Source: Bacteroidaceae bacterium
GTDB taxonomy: Bacteria > Bacteroidota > Bacteroidia > Bacteroidales > Bacteroidaceae
Reading direction: 5' to 3'
DNA: 36,593 nucleotides
Assembly (NCBI GenBank): GCA_017524545.1
Contig: JAFXVN010000023.1
Coordinates: 1 to 36,593 of the forward strand
A program made the position numbers and the translations under genes. The number at the start of each line of letters is the position of its first letter. Positions within the stretch are counted from its first letter, which is position 1. A model generated the notes under the pieces. The model worked only from the letters and a program-made list of their open reading frames with translations. It had not been told where the DNA came from and made no database searches. This document shows positions 10,201 to 19,100 of the stretch, in pieces.

Positions 10201-10376
10201 ATGCCATCCACAGCTATGTCATGGTGCACCTCATCTACCGCTTCAACCTCATTGGCAACAAGGAGGCTCGTGCCGCTGGCTTCAACGGCGGTCAAGGCGG
10301 CCAAGGTGGTGGTCGCGGCGGCTGGGGCGGCGGCGGTGGCGGCTGGGGTGGTCGCGGCGGCGGCGGTCGCTTCTGA
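7260..10376 (+). CDS. TonB-linked outer-membrane beta-barrel protein
   Basis: A 1038-residue outer-membrane protein. Signal peptide 1-25 (ending TAVAQ); carboxypeptidase-regulatory-like beta domain at about 26-115 (SGVVMDGAMNEPLPGAAVVL); a plug-like segment at about 130-235 (EELVKKLPGAEID...INGKSVSKIMVDGKEYF); then a long barrel rich in alternating aromatic strands. It resembles the TonB-receptor-like barrel family lacking a SusD partner rather than a true SusC. After the last strand (HLIYRFNL) there is an unusual tail of about 40 residues made largely of Gly, Trp and Arg. The hydrophobic core of the signal peptide is written in CTTTTCACC-type repeats, and a palindromic element is translated near residues 806-831 (SPLRGDIEGS). 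The substrate is unknown. Confidence 0.8.
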   Translation: MNRLFFIFSLFSLFTFSPFTTAVAQKVTLSGVVMDGAMNEPLPGAAVVLLQPKDSSLVAGVSSDVEGKFKLPSLKAGNYIFRISYIGFQTHTRNLSLTKKTKDVNLGTITLQENSKLLKEAEVTARLAQVEMKADTFVYNAEAYRMPEGSMLEELVKKLPGAEIDDEGNIKINGKSVSKIMVDGKEYFQNDTKMAMKNLPSKLIKKLKAYDKKSDYTRITGIDDGEEETVLDLSVKKGMKEGWVGNFDGAYGTEDRYSGKVNVNRFLDHSYLSVIGSRNNVNDFSGRWGGGGNGITTSTMGGVTFAWENGKPDYSAGLLKLGGNVRYNSSDSESESRTNSEMFLPSGASQFSNSKNQGTSWNQNVNANFQIEWFPDSMTNIMFRPNFSHSNGDSFSDSRSVTFNESPFENGLTDPVEEYKTMDDSKGIRVNGNERVNSGNNYNNNVNGRFQINRRLVVPGRNLTFNLDGSYSESNSESYSRSMITYYQRRDINADYQNTMSPSKNYSVQGRVSYTEPILKGTVVQLSYQAQYRFQDNKRKIDIYEELEDSLRKYLPYDYNYVTATNLFDGTYRGRYFTDYGVDLTDLIEDKENSQYAKYKEFNQNVNLMLRYNNKMENGQELFFNLGVNWQPQRTEMDYRKRDVDTSVVRHIQNWAPRFNMRWKISNTSQLRVRYFGSMSQPSMTNLIEVMDNSNPLYISTGNAGLKSSWNDRFNLDYNDYITEKQMGWNFNGWANINRRSISNATIYDTRSGISYSRPMNINGNWNAGAWMGFNTALDKGKHINLNWNQNINHSNSVGYISSELQTPSGSSLGEESSSQVSPLRGDIEGSLSDLFNYMEQNGLLKKSTTRSTNLGENLRINYRNDLIEVGVNGGMNYQHARNDMQEKGNRDTWFFNYGGNVVINLPWNMQFSSDISQQSRRGYDDASMNTNELIWNAQISQNFLKQKNATLSIQWYDILRQRSSISRNYSATNRSDTWTNAIHSYVMVHLIYRFNLIGNKEARAAGFNGGQGGQGGGRGGWGGGGGGWGGRGGGGRF
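7281..7319 (+). repeat. CTTTTCACC-type tandem repeat coding a signal peptide
   Basis: Repeated CTTTTCACC/CTTTTTTCT units encode the FSLFSLFTFSPF core of the barrel protein's signal peptide. It is the reverse complement of the GTGAAAAGT family at 19061, 25748 and 25815. Confidence 0.6.
9676..9753 (+). repeat. Intragenic palindromic element, copy 3 (in barrel gene)
   Basis: Begins AGACCCCCTCTGGCTCC and ends with AGAGGGGTCTTT; the right hairpin TCTCCCCTTTAAGGGGAGA is perfect. Read in frame as SPLRGDIEGS, the same frame and strand as the copy at 18308. Confidence 0.85.
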
Positions 10377-10514
10377 TACCCAATCCCCTATTCAGATACT
10401 CATCATCAATCTCAAGGATTTCTCGTCCACGAGTTGCTTTAGATTGTCGCCAGTTCGTGAGAGTGATGGTGCGCTTTCGCTTATCTTCCAGTTTTTTCCA
10501 AAAACAAGGCTGTG

Positions 10515-10854
10515 TTATAACAAAAGAGCACCCGCAGGTTGCTGATGCTGCTCTAGATGAAACACACGATTAAACAATATCGCATTGCTTTCCATTATCT
10601 GTTGGCTGGCGGTAAAGGCACGCATGATACGGATATTCATGGCAACAGCCGTTTCAGAGCCTAACACACTACTTAGCATTCCTATGCCGTTTCGCGTGAA
10701 TGCGTATGGAAGCGTTCTTATCTTTGATAAGTTCTTTGTGGTCGCAAATTTCGACCGCAAAAATGCAATTGCCTTATCCTCTGGTGTGTTTGCAGTCGCA
10801 ATTTGCGACCACCTTTTTAGTTTCGTCCTCTTTTTGCTTGCTTTTCTTCGCCAT
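10515..10854 (-). pseudogene. Decayed ORF6N-domain gene
   Basis: The minus-strand frame at 10760-10515 reads LPYAFTRNGIGMLSSVL...NIRIMRAF, matching the core of ORF6N domains (phage-type DNA-binding/antirepressor proteins). An ATG at 10854 begins MAKKSKQKEDETKKVVANCD but stops after 26 codons in a different frame. The continuation FLRSKFATTK is in another frame, and the usual N-terminal half of the domain is missing. The copy is therefore deleted and frameshifted. Positions 10377-10514 downstream show no gene I can recognise. Confidence 0.55.
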
Positions 10855-10941
10855 AGATTATTTTGCTATTCCGTCTGAAAATATAAACAAAATTATCGAA
10901 TTACAAACCAGTAGAGACAAAATAAAAAGAAAAATGATTTG

Positions 10942-10972
10942 CAGCTCCTTCGTCGTGATGATGCAGGAGCTG
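10942..10972 (-). terminator. Hairpin after the AraC gene
   Basis: CAGCTCCT (10942-10949) pairs with AGGAGCTG (10965-10972). It lies 6 bp past the AraC stop codon. A T-rich run follows on the plus strand (TTTTCTTT) and a looser one on the minus strand, so it may act in both directions. Confidence 0.5.
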
Positions 10973-10978
10973 TTTTCT

Positions 10979-11875
10979 TTATTCACTTTTCACTTTTGAA
11001 GTTCCGCAGTTTGTCGTGCGGAACTCTATGGGTGTGATGCCTTGGAAGTGGCGGAACATTTTGTTGAAGTAGGAGGCGGAGTCGAAGCCGAGGCGATAGG
11101 AGATTTCCTTGCACGATAGGTTGGTGCTGAGCAGATAGTCCTTGGCACGCTCCATCTTTAGCCTGAGGAAATACTGTGCAGGCGCAAAGCCCGTATAGTC
11201 TCGGAACACCTTTCGGAATTTGGAGTAGCTCATGCCCGAATGAGTCGCAATGTCTTCCATCCGAAGATTGCTATGCAGATTCTGCCTCATGTGTTTCATC
11301 GCAAGGTTGATGCCGTTGGCATCCGGACTGTCCATGTATGGGAGCTGCTTGCTCCGTGCATAGACGGTACTGGCAATAAGCGCAATGTAGCCCGCCAACT
11401 GCTGCTGGTAGGCAGGCAACTGGTCCTGAGCTATCTGGCTGGCTTTCTCGAAGGCGACGGACAGAGAGTCGGACAAGCCGACGTGGTGGATGGGGTGAGA
11501 ACGGTCGGGCAGAAACTTCTCCAGCAGCAGGTCGGCGAAAGGCCCTGTGAAGCCAATCCAAGCCTCCGACCACCCCGTCTCCTTGTCGGGAGCGTAGTTG
11601 TGCCATTCCCCCGGATAGAGCACGATGGCGTCGCCTGCCCGAAGGGAAGTCCGAGGCTGATGGGCAGAGACAAACCAGCCGCTTCCTCTCGTGATGTAGA
11701 TGATTTGTGCTTCACGCAGCACACGGCCTTTGCTCACGAAGAAGAGGTAGTCGTCGGGGTGCTCACCGATGGGGTAGTTGCTACCCGCAGGAACATCCTG
11801 CTGTCCCACAGTTCGCGTAATGATGCCCCACTCATAGTCCGACTTTTGAGGAAGCAAGTATTTGACAGATGCCAT
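10979..11875 (-). CDS. AraC-family transcription regulator of the rhamnosidase locus
   Basis: 298 residues from the ATG at 11875; an in-frame TTG at 11884 is less likely. The N-terminal half is a cupin-like sugar-binding domain (IIYITRGSGWFVSAHQP...DAIVLYPGEWHNY). The C-terminal ~100 residues hold two helix-turn-helix motifs (MEDIATHSGMSYSKFRKVFRDYTG and CKEISYRLGFDSASYFNKMFRHFQGITP). It is divergent from the GH78 gene with 172 bp between the starts, the usual arrangement for a local activator, so it probably senses rhamnose or a rhamnoside (inference). The last residues, SKVKSE, are written by a GTGAAAAGT-type repeat ending at the stop, suggesting the original C-terminus was replaced or extended. 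Confidence 0.85.
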   Translation of the reverse strand: MASVKYLLPQKSDYEWGIITRTVGQQDVPAGSNYPIGEHPDDYLFFVSKGRVLREAQIIYITRGSGWFVSAHQPRTSLRAGDAIVLYPGEWHNYAPDKETGWSEAWIGFTGPFADLLLEKFLPDRSHPIHHVGLSDSLSVAFEKASQIAQDQLPAYQQQLAGYIALIASTVYARSKQLPYMDSPDANGINLAMKHMRQNLHSNLRMEDIATHSGMSYSKFRKVFRDYTGFAPAQYFLRLKMERAKDYLLSTNLSCKEISYRLGFDSASYFNKMFRHFQGITPIEFRTTNCGTSKVKSE

Positions 11876-11903
11876 AAACAGCAATTCTTAGCGTTTCACA
11901 ATG

Positions 11904-11934
11904 CAAAGATAGGATTTTAACTGCAAATGTCAAA
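11904..11934 (-). promoter_or_regulatory. Promoter of the AraC gene
   Basis: On the minus strand TTTG (complement of 11931-11934) and TATCTTTG (complement of 11904-11911) are 19 bp apart, a good Bacteroidetes promoter. The leader to the ATG is about 25 nt. On the other strand a weaker box, GAACTTTG (11985-11992), could serve the GH78 gene. Confidence 0.6.
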
Positions 11935-12047
11935 ATGTTACATCAAAAAATCATTTCTTTCTCCTTAATATAATTAGAAACAACGAACTTTGCGCAATAA
12001 ATGTTCAAATCTACGCCAAAATATAACATTAAAAACAAACAAATAAC

Positions 12048-15000
12048 ATGAAAAGTCTGTTTCTCTCTTTCTTGATGTGCATGACCGCCACGGTGGCTTT
12101 TGCACTCGACGTCACAGGTCTGCGCACCGAAGATTATCATAATCCCGTCGGTCTGGACAAGGGTGTCGTTCATTTCTCCTGGCAGCTTCAGAGCGAACAC
12201 CGCAGCGTGCTCCAGACGAGCTACAATGTCCAGATTGCTACAGATGCCGTGTTCGGAAATGTCGTCTGGGAATCGGGCAGCGTCAGCTCCGATGAAAGTG
12301 TGTTCGTAGAAGCCAAAGGCTTCAAACCAGCTGCCGAGACACGCTACTACTGGCGCGTCACCGTCACCGACAACAAAGGCGAGACGGCTACAAGCACCGA
12401 GAAAGCATACTTCGAGACTGGTCTGATGAGGGCTGATGCATGGAACGGTACGCAATGGATTAAAGCCTCCACCAATGCCTCCGAGGATGGAGAGAACGCT
12501 GTGCCTACGGACTATGAAGTGGAAGTAAAGTTCACCGTCAAGCAACTTGCAGCAGGTCTCATCTTCGCAGCCTCCGACCACAGCAACTACTATATGTGGC
12601 AGGTCAACACCAACGGCAGCGTCCGCTTCCGTCCCCATCGCTGGAGCGGCGGCAACCCCTCTCTCCTCTCCGAAGCTGCCATCACACGCGTCAGCATCAA
12701 GAACGGCGAACAGCACAAGCTCACGGTAAAGGTCACAGGAGCCAACACAGCCCGCACCTATATCGACGATGTGCTGATAGACACCCGTACCGGCGACTTC
12801 GCTTACGGCGACTTCGGCTTCCGTGAGGACTACGACAACGGCAATCAGCCAGAGCAGGCTCTCTTCGACGACTTCAAAGTGACAGCCGACGGAAAGGTGC
12901 TCCTCGAGGAGAACTTCGACGCAAGCACCTGCATGTTCCAGAGCGGTACGCTCCAGAGCGGCCAGTTCTACGTCACCGGTCCCGCTACCTACGCCTGGCA
13001 GCAAAGGGTGGGAAAGCCCGTCCGCTTCGACGTGGAGTATGACTTCACACTCGTCAACGACAATGCCAGCATCTGCTTCAGCGCCACCTCCGGCGATACC
13101 TACATGATGTGGGCCATCAACACGCTCGACGTCGCTCAGCCCGTCGTGCGCCGCCATGTGTATCAGAACGGCAACCTCAACTACAGCGATACGCCCATCA
13201 CCGCCTTCTCGAAGGCCGACCTCCTGGGCAAGCAGCATCATGTCGTCCTGGAATGTGAGACCCCGTACGTGCGTACATATATAGATGATGTATTGGTCGA
13301 TACCTATCAGGACACCCAAGGCGTGCTCGCCATCGGTGACCTCGGTATGCGCGTCAGTGCCACCGGCAACGAGCGCGAAAGGGCTTACTTCGACAACATC
13401 ACGCAGATTGTCTATGACGAGGAAGGTAACGGCAAGGTGACCTTCAGCGAGGACTTTGAGGGCGCAGGCAATGCCTTCAACGCCACCGACATACGCGACT
13501 ACGGCGGCAGCCGCCAGTGTTACATGGAAGCAGCCGTGGGCGGCAGCAAGCGACTCATGCAGCAGGACGGCAGCATAGCGGCTGGCGTGCCGATGTTCCG
13601 CAAGGCCTTCGAGCTGGGACAGGCAGTTCGCCGCGCACGTCTCTATGCCACGGGATTGGGCGTCTATAACGTCTTCATCAACGGCGAGCGCGTCGGCCAG
13701 ACCGACGAGGACGGCAAGACGCTCTACGATGAGCTCAAGCCAGGAGCAACCGAGATGAAGAAGACCGTCTTCTACACCACGCACGACGTGACGGCTCTGC
13801 TGCGCGAAGGTAAGAACGCCATCGGCGCTGAGGTGTCGAGCGGCTGGTGGAACGGCGCCATCGTCCACGGCATGTATGGCAACAAGCCCAACGCCTTCCG
13901 CGCTCTCCTCAAGGTGGAACTGGAGGACGGCTCCATCGTCACCATCCCCACCGACCTCTCATGGCGCAGCAATTCCAATGGTCCTCTGCGCAAAGGCGAC
14001 ATCTATAACGGCGAGACCTACGATGCCCGACTCGAGGCAGGCCAGTTCACTCCCGACTTCGACGACAGCGAATGGTTCGGCGTAGCCATTTCAAATGACT
14101 TCAAGGGCGAGATTCGTGCCTTCGAGGGACCAGCCATCTTGGCCGTCGAAGCCCTGCGTCGCTTCCCCAAGACTATCCAGATATACGAAGGTACGAAGCC
14201 CAACGGCAAGACCTTCGGCGAGATAAACATCGTGGAGGAGATAACGGGCAATGGTCAATCGTCAATGGCCAATGGTTTTACGCTCAAAGCAGGCCAGACT
14301 GCCGTCATCGACCTCGGCCAGAACGCCTCGGGCTGGGTCAGCTTCACGGCAAAGGGTGAACGCGGCACGAAACTTCGTTTCCGCTTCGGCGAGATGCCTA
14401 ACACGACGGGCGACCGTGGCCGTGGCGACGATGGTCCTGCCGGTTCCATCTACACCGAGAACCTCCGTTCCGCAGAAGCTACACTCTACTACACCCTCAA
14501 GGGCTCGGAAGAGGGCGAGAGCTTCCACCCCACGACCACCTACTTCGGCTTCCGCTACATCGAGGTGACCACCTCGGCAGATGTCGAGCTGACCGACGTC
14601 ATCGGCGAGACCGTCACCAGTGCCGTCGATGAGAAGTCATCCTTCCGCACCAGCCACAAGGACGTCAACCAACTCTACAGCAACGTCATCTGGGGGCAAC
14701 GCTCCAACTTCGTCAGCGTGCCCACCGACTGCCCGCAGCGCGACGAGCGCATGGGCTGGACTGCCGACACACAAGTCTTCTCTCTGACGGGTCTCTACAA
14801 CGCCGACACCCGCAACTTCTACAAGAAGTGGCTGCGCGATGTACGCGACTCCCAGCGTTCCGACGGTGCCTACTCAGTAATCGCTCCTTACCATTGGGGC
14901 GTGGAATACGCTTCGACGGGATGGAGCGAAGCAGCCATCATTGTTCCCTGGAACGTTTATATGATGACCGGCGACAAGGACATCCTGCGCGACAACTTCG

Positions 15001-16178
15001 AAGCCAACGAGCACTACATGCAGTTCCTCACAACCAAGGCAGGTGATGGCTATCAGTACAACGGCTCCGACCCCATTCACGGCGACTGGGTGGCCTACGT
15101 CAATACCGACGGTCGCTACATTAGCGTCAGCTACTATGCCTATACTGCCGACCTCATGGCCCGCACCTGTCGGGCCCTCTCTGAGCAGGAAGGCGACACC
15201 TACAGCCAGAAGGCAGAGCAGTACGAACAGCTCTTCCAGAACATCAGGGCTGAGTGGCAGAGTCGATTCCTCAACAACTCCAAGGTGCCTACCCAAGCTA
15301 CTCAATGCGGCTACCTCATGGCGCTTCGCTACAACCTCCTGCCCGACGAGCAATCCATCAGCCGCACCCGCACCTATCTCCATCGGGCTATCCAGAGCAA
15401 TAGCTTCAAACTCAATACAGGATTCCTCGGTACAGCCATCCTCAACCAGACACTCACAGAGAACGGGTTCATTGATGATGCCTACACCCTCCTCCTGCAG
15501 CGCAACGACCCCTCTTGGCTCTACAGCATCGACCAGGGCGCAACGACCATCTGGGAGCGCTGGAACTCTTATACGAAAGCCAGCGGCTATGGTCCTGTCA
15601 GCATGAACTCCTTCAACCATTATGCTTACGGTGTCGTGGCCGAATGGATGTTCCACCACATGGCAGGCATCGTTCCCGACGAGGCACATGCCGGCTTCAA
15701 GCACTTCTTCCTGCAACCTTATCCCGACACCCGCTCCACGCTTCGCTACAGTCAGCAGCGCATCACCGATGTGGATGCAGACTTCGCTTCGGACTATGGT
15801 CTGATAAAGGCTGAATGGCAGTGCGACGGCACGAAGGAGATGACCTACCGCGTGACAGTTCCTGCCAACACGACTGCCACATTGCGTCTGCCCATAGCCG
15901 ATGGCCTCTATGTCTATGAAAGCGGCGAGGTGGCTGATGAGGCAGAAGGTGTGGAGTACACCGGCACAGCCGACGGCTATGCAACCTTCGAGGTTGGCTC
16001 CGGCTCCTATCTCTTCTCTGTCAGCAGCAAGGTTCCCGACAACATCGGGGAAGTCAAAAGTGAAGAGTCAAAGGTAAATAATGAGGAAACTGCCTATAAC
16101 CTTGCAGGTCAGATGGTCAACGCCGGCAGACATCATGGCATCGTGATTACTGGCGGCAAGAAAGAATTGAAAAGATGA
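12048..16178 (+). CDS. Alpha-L-rhamnosidase, GH78, with two LamG-like inserts
   Basis: Removes terminal alpha-L-rhamnose from plant glycans or flavonoid glycosides; secreted. Order: signal peptide 1-19; Fn3-like domain ~20-130; two LamG-like modules ~150-480 (YYMWQVNTNGSVRFRPHRW; TYIDDVL); rhamnosidase jelly-roll ~510-690 (VYNVFINGERVG, SGWWNGAIVHG); beta domain ~745-850; (alpha/alpha)6 barrel ~870-1230; C-terminal beta domain; tail YNLAGQ...GGKKELKR. The catalytic signature DCPQRDERMGWTAD is complete, with probable general acid Glu900 (plus Asp894, Asp907). WERW at 1169-1172 gives probable base Glu1170. At 1376 residues it is longer than ordinary GH78 enzymes because of the LamG pair. It overlaps the next gene by 4 bp (ATGA), so they are translationally coupled. 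The linker before the tail comes from a GTGAAAAGT-type repeat. Confidence 0.92.
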   Translation: MKSLFLSFLMCMTATVAFALDVTGLRTEDYHNPVGLDKGVVHFSWQLQSEHRSVLQTSYNVQIATDAVFGNVVWESGSVSSDESVFVEAKGFKPAAETRYYWRVTVTDNKGETATSTEKAYFETGLMRADAWNGTQWIKASTNASEDGENAVPTDYEVEVKFTVKQLAAGLIFAASDHSNYYMWQVNTNGSVRFRPHRWSGGNPSLLSEAAITRVSIKNGEQHKLTVKVTGANTARTYIDDVLIDTRTGDFAYGDFGFREDYDNGNQPEQALFDDFKVTADGKVLLEENFDASTCMFQSGTLQSGQFYVTGPATYAWQQRVGKPVRFDVEYDFTLVNDNASICFSATSGDTYMMWAINTLDVAQPVVRRHVYQNGNLNYSDTPITAFSKADLLGKQHHVVLECETPYVRTYIDDVLVDTYQDTQGVLAIGDLGMRVSATGNERERAYFDNITQIVYDEEGNGKVTFSEDFEGAGNAFNATDIRDYGGSRQCYMEAAVGGSKRLMQQDGSIAAGVPMFRKAFELGQAVRRARLYATGLGVYNVFINGERVGQTDEDGKTLYDELKPGATEMKKTVFYTTHDVTALLREGKNAIGAEVSSGWWNGAIVHGMYGNKPNAFRALLKVELEDGSIVTIPTDLSWRSNSNGPLRKGDIYNGETYDARLEAGQFTPDFDDSEWFGVAISNDFKGEIRAFEGPAILAVEALRRFPKTIQIYEGTKPNGKTFGEINIVEEITGNGQSSMANGFTLKAGQTAVIDLGQNASGWVSFTAKGERGTKLRFRFGEMPNTTGDRGRGDDGPAGSIYTENLRSAEATLYYTLKGSEEGESFHPTTTYFGFRYIEVTTSADVELTDVIGETVTSAVDEKSSFRTSHKDVNQLYSNVIWGQRSNFVSVPTDCPQRDERMGWTADTQVFSLTGLYNADTRNFYKKWLRDVRDSQRSDGAYSVIAPYHWGVEYASTGWSEAAIIVPWNVYMMTGDKDILRDNFEANEHYMQFLTTKAGDGYQYNGSDPIHGDWVAYVNTDGRYISVSYYAYTADLMARTCRALSEQEGDTYSQKAEQYEQLFQNIRAEWQSRFLNNSKVPTQATQCGYLMALRYNLLPDEQSISRTRTYLHRAIQSNSFKLNTGFLGTAILNQTLTENGFIDDAYTLLLQRNDPSWLYSIDQGATTIWERWNSYTKASGYGPVSMNSFNHYAYGVVAEWMFHHMAGIVPDEAHAGFKHFFLQPYPDTRSTLRYSQQRITDVDADFASDYGLIKAEWQCDGTKEMTYRVTVPANTTATLRLPIADGLYVYESGEVADEAEGVEYTGTADGYATFEVGSGSYLFSVSSKVPDNIGEVKSEESKVNNEETAYNLAGQMVNAGRHHGIVITGGKKELKR
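14250..14277 (+). repeat. Simple repeat (CAATGGTCAATCGTCAATGG type) inside GH78
   Basis: Tandem CAATGG/TCAATCG units read as GNGQSSMANG between two domains of the rhamnosidase. It looks like another class of simple repeat accepted in a loop. Confidence 0.55.
16050..16088 (+). repeat. GTGAAAAGT-type repeat before the GH78 sorting tail
   Basis: Degenerate AAGTCAAAAGTGAAGAGTCA units encode GEVKSEESKVNNEE immediately before YNLAGQ. The same linker, GEVKSEKSKVKDDE, is found at 19061 in the next gene. Confidence 0.65.
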
Positions 16179-19100
16179 AAGGACAAGCCTCTTCCTCCCT
16201 CAAAGGTGGCAAAGGGGGTCGTTTTAAGCGCGTGGCCCTCTTGCTTTGCTGCTTGTGGTGCATGAGCTGCCAGACCTGGAGCGAGGAGTCACCTCTGCTC
16301 GAGACGAGGGAGTTTGCCAAGCCCTCAATGTCTTGGCGACCCATACCCCTATGGTTCTGGAACAATACGCAGATTTCGGCATCGCCACTCGTTCAGCAGA
16401 TAGGGCAGATGGTCGAGACCGATGGCTATGGCGGCTGCGCTATCCTTCCTTTCGGAGGAGCCTTCCGTCCCGAATATCTCTCCGAGGAATATTTCACCCT
16501 CTACGGCAAAGCCGTCAGCAAAGCCCGTTCCCTCGGAGCCCACATGTCCATCTACGACGAGTACGGCTTTCCCAGCGGCAGCATGGGCGCCATCAACGGG
16601 TCGGGCGTGACGACCTTTATGAACAACCACCCCGACCATACCGTCAAACGTCTCGACAAGACGGAGTACCGCGTCTCCAGCGGTGCTACATTCAATCGCC
16701 AGATAACCCTTCAGGGCAAGCTCATGTCGATAGTGGCCTACAACCTGAACACCAAAGAGGTTGTCCCGCTGCGCGACTATTATGACGAGGCAACCGGTCA
16801 GGTGACCTGGACAGCTCCCAAGCAATCCGGTTGGCGTGTAATGGTTTGCCAATGCGTCAAGGACGGCGACCCGAATGTCGATTACCTCTCTCCCGAGGCA
16901 GTCAGCCTGTTCATTCAGGACACCCACGAAGCTTACTACCAGCACTTTGCCGACGACTTCGGGAAGACCATCGTCTCCACCTTCTTCGACGAGCCCACGA
17001 TGTACAGAGCACAGGGACGCATGTGGACGGGCGACTTCAACGAGAAGTTCGAACAACGTTACGGCTTCTCACCCGATGCACTCTATCCTGCTCTTTGGTA
17101 CGACATTGGCGAGAAGACGGCATGGGCCAGAAACCTGCTCTTCGGTCTGCACTCCACGCTCTACAGCGAAGGCTTTATGAAGACCATCTGCGACTGGGCA
17201 ACGGCGCACGGCATCCTTGCCACTGGCCATCAAGACCAGGAGGAGATAGTCAACCCTACCAGTGTGGCGGGCGACTTGATGCTCGTCGGGAAGCACCTCA
17301 CCATGCCTGGCATCGACAAGATAGGGAATGGCCGCAATACCGAGGACTTCTACAAGGTTGTCTCCTCATCGGCCAACAACTGGGACAAGACCTACGTCAT
17401 GTCCGAGACGTTTGGCGCTATGGGAAACATTGCGGTGGAAAAGCTCTACGAGGTAGCGATTGAGCAATATACGAAGGGCATCAACCACCTCATCCCCCAT
17501 GCCGTTTGGTACAACGACGGCGACGTGACCTTCCTGCCCGAACTCTCGTGGCGCAACCCGCTCTACAAGGCAGAGCTGCCTCGCTTCAATGCCTTCCTTT
17601 CCCGCCTGAACTACATCTTGGCCCGCGAGGGAAGACATGTGGCAGACGTGGCGGTGCTCTATCCCATTCAGACGCTATATGCCGGGCACAGGCTCGACGG
17701 GCCAAAGGGTTACTACGAAGGTGGCGTCGATGTGGAGGGTACGGATTATCCGCAGATTTCGCACTACTTGACCGACGACCTCGGCATTGACTTCACCTAT
17801 CTGCATCCAGAGGTGCTCGACGACCGCTGCAGCGCATCCGACGGCAAGCTCAATATGAACAATGATGTCAACCATGAGCACTTCTCTGTCATCCTGCTTC
17901 CTGGCGTGAAGGTCATCTCGCTGAGTAACCTGAAGAAGATTGAGCAGGCATGGGAGCAGGGCGTGAAGGTCATCTTCACGACTCAGTACCCTCAGCAGTC
18001 TGCCGACGGTAGCGAGGGCGACGAGGAAGTGAAGAGCATCGTCGCACGGATGCTTGCTTCGGAAGAGAACAAGGCTTATTTCCTCTCCGTTCCCTCTGCC
18101 GAGACCTTGGGCGAGGTGATGGATGAATGCCTTCCCCAAAGGGATGTCGTCTTTTCGGACGCTTCCCATCCCTTCAACTATATACATAAGGTGATAGACG
18201 GGAAGGATGTCTGGTTCTTCGGCAACATCGATGCCACGTCTGCTACGAATACGATAACAGTTAAGACTACAGCCTCGAAGCTCACGTTGCTCAATCCGCA
18301 TACGGGCAAGACCCTCTCTAACTCCCCCTTAAAGGGGGAGAAAGCAGGCGAGCTTTCCGCGAAGGAAGTCTCCCCTTTAAGGGGAGATTTAGAGGGGTCT
18401 TCTTCTTCTTCTTTTAGTCTTACCCTGCATCCCAACCAGTCAGTCTTCCTCGTCGATGACGCTTTGCTGCTGAAGAATGGTTCGTCTATTGACCCATCGG
18501 ACGAGAAGCTTTCTTATACCATAGAGATGATGGCAGAGGTGGAGCAGCTCTCGGCTGGCATCTGCTTCTCCATAACCGGCCAGCAGGACTACTACATGTG
18601 GCAGTTCAATGCCTCTGACCCTCAGCATCCCCGCTTGCGTCCCCATCGCTGGCTGGGTGGCAATGCATCCCTGCTGGGCGAAGTGGATTTGCCCGCAGAG
18701 GCCAGCATTCAGGTGGGCCGTCCCTTCAAGGTGAGACTCGAGATAGAGGATGAGGCTTACGTCAAGACCTACATCGACGATGTCCTGGTAGATGAGCGCG
18801 GCGGCAGTTTCGCCTTTGGCAAGATAGGGTTCCGTCAAGCTCACGACGATGCCTACGGCAAGACTGAGATAGCTTGGTTCGACGATGTGAGCATTCGCGT
18901 GAAGAGCGGCAGCGGTCCGGGCGATGTGGTCTTCTCCGAGGACTTCTCCGCTTCCAATCCCTTCTCCGACGGCAGCATCATATCGGGCAGGCTGAAGGTG
19001 ACGGGGCAGATGTCGCACGACATCCTGGCTTGGCTTCGTGAAGTGCCGGACGGCCTCGGTGAAGTGAAAAGCGAAAAGTCTAAAGTGAAAGATGATGAGA

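Noticed and set aside
7260-10376. SusC-type receptor with SusD partner
   Set aside because: No SusD-like lipoprotein follows, and the plug wording fits the other TonB-linked barrel family.
9778-10376. Possible frameshift in the barrel gene around the element at 9676
   Set aside because: The frame is open on both sides and the barrel pattern continues after the insert, so the element is in frame.
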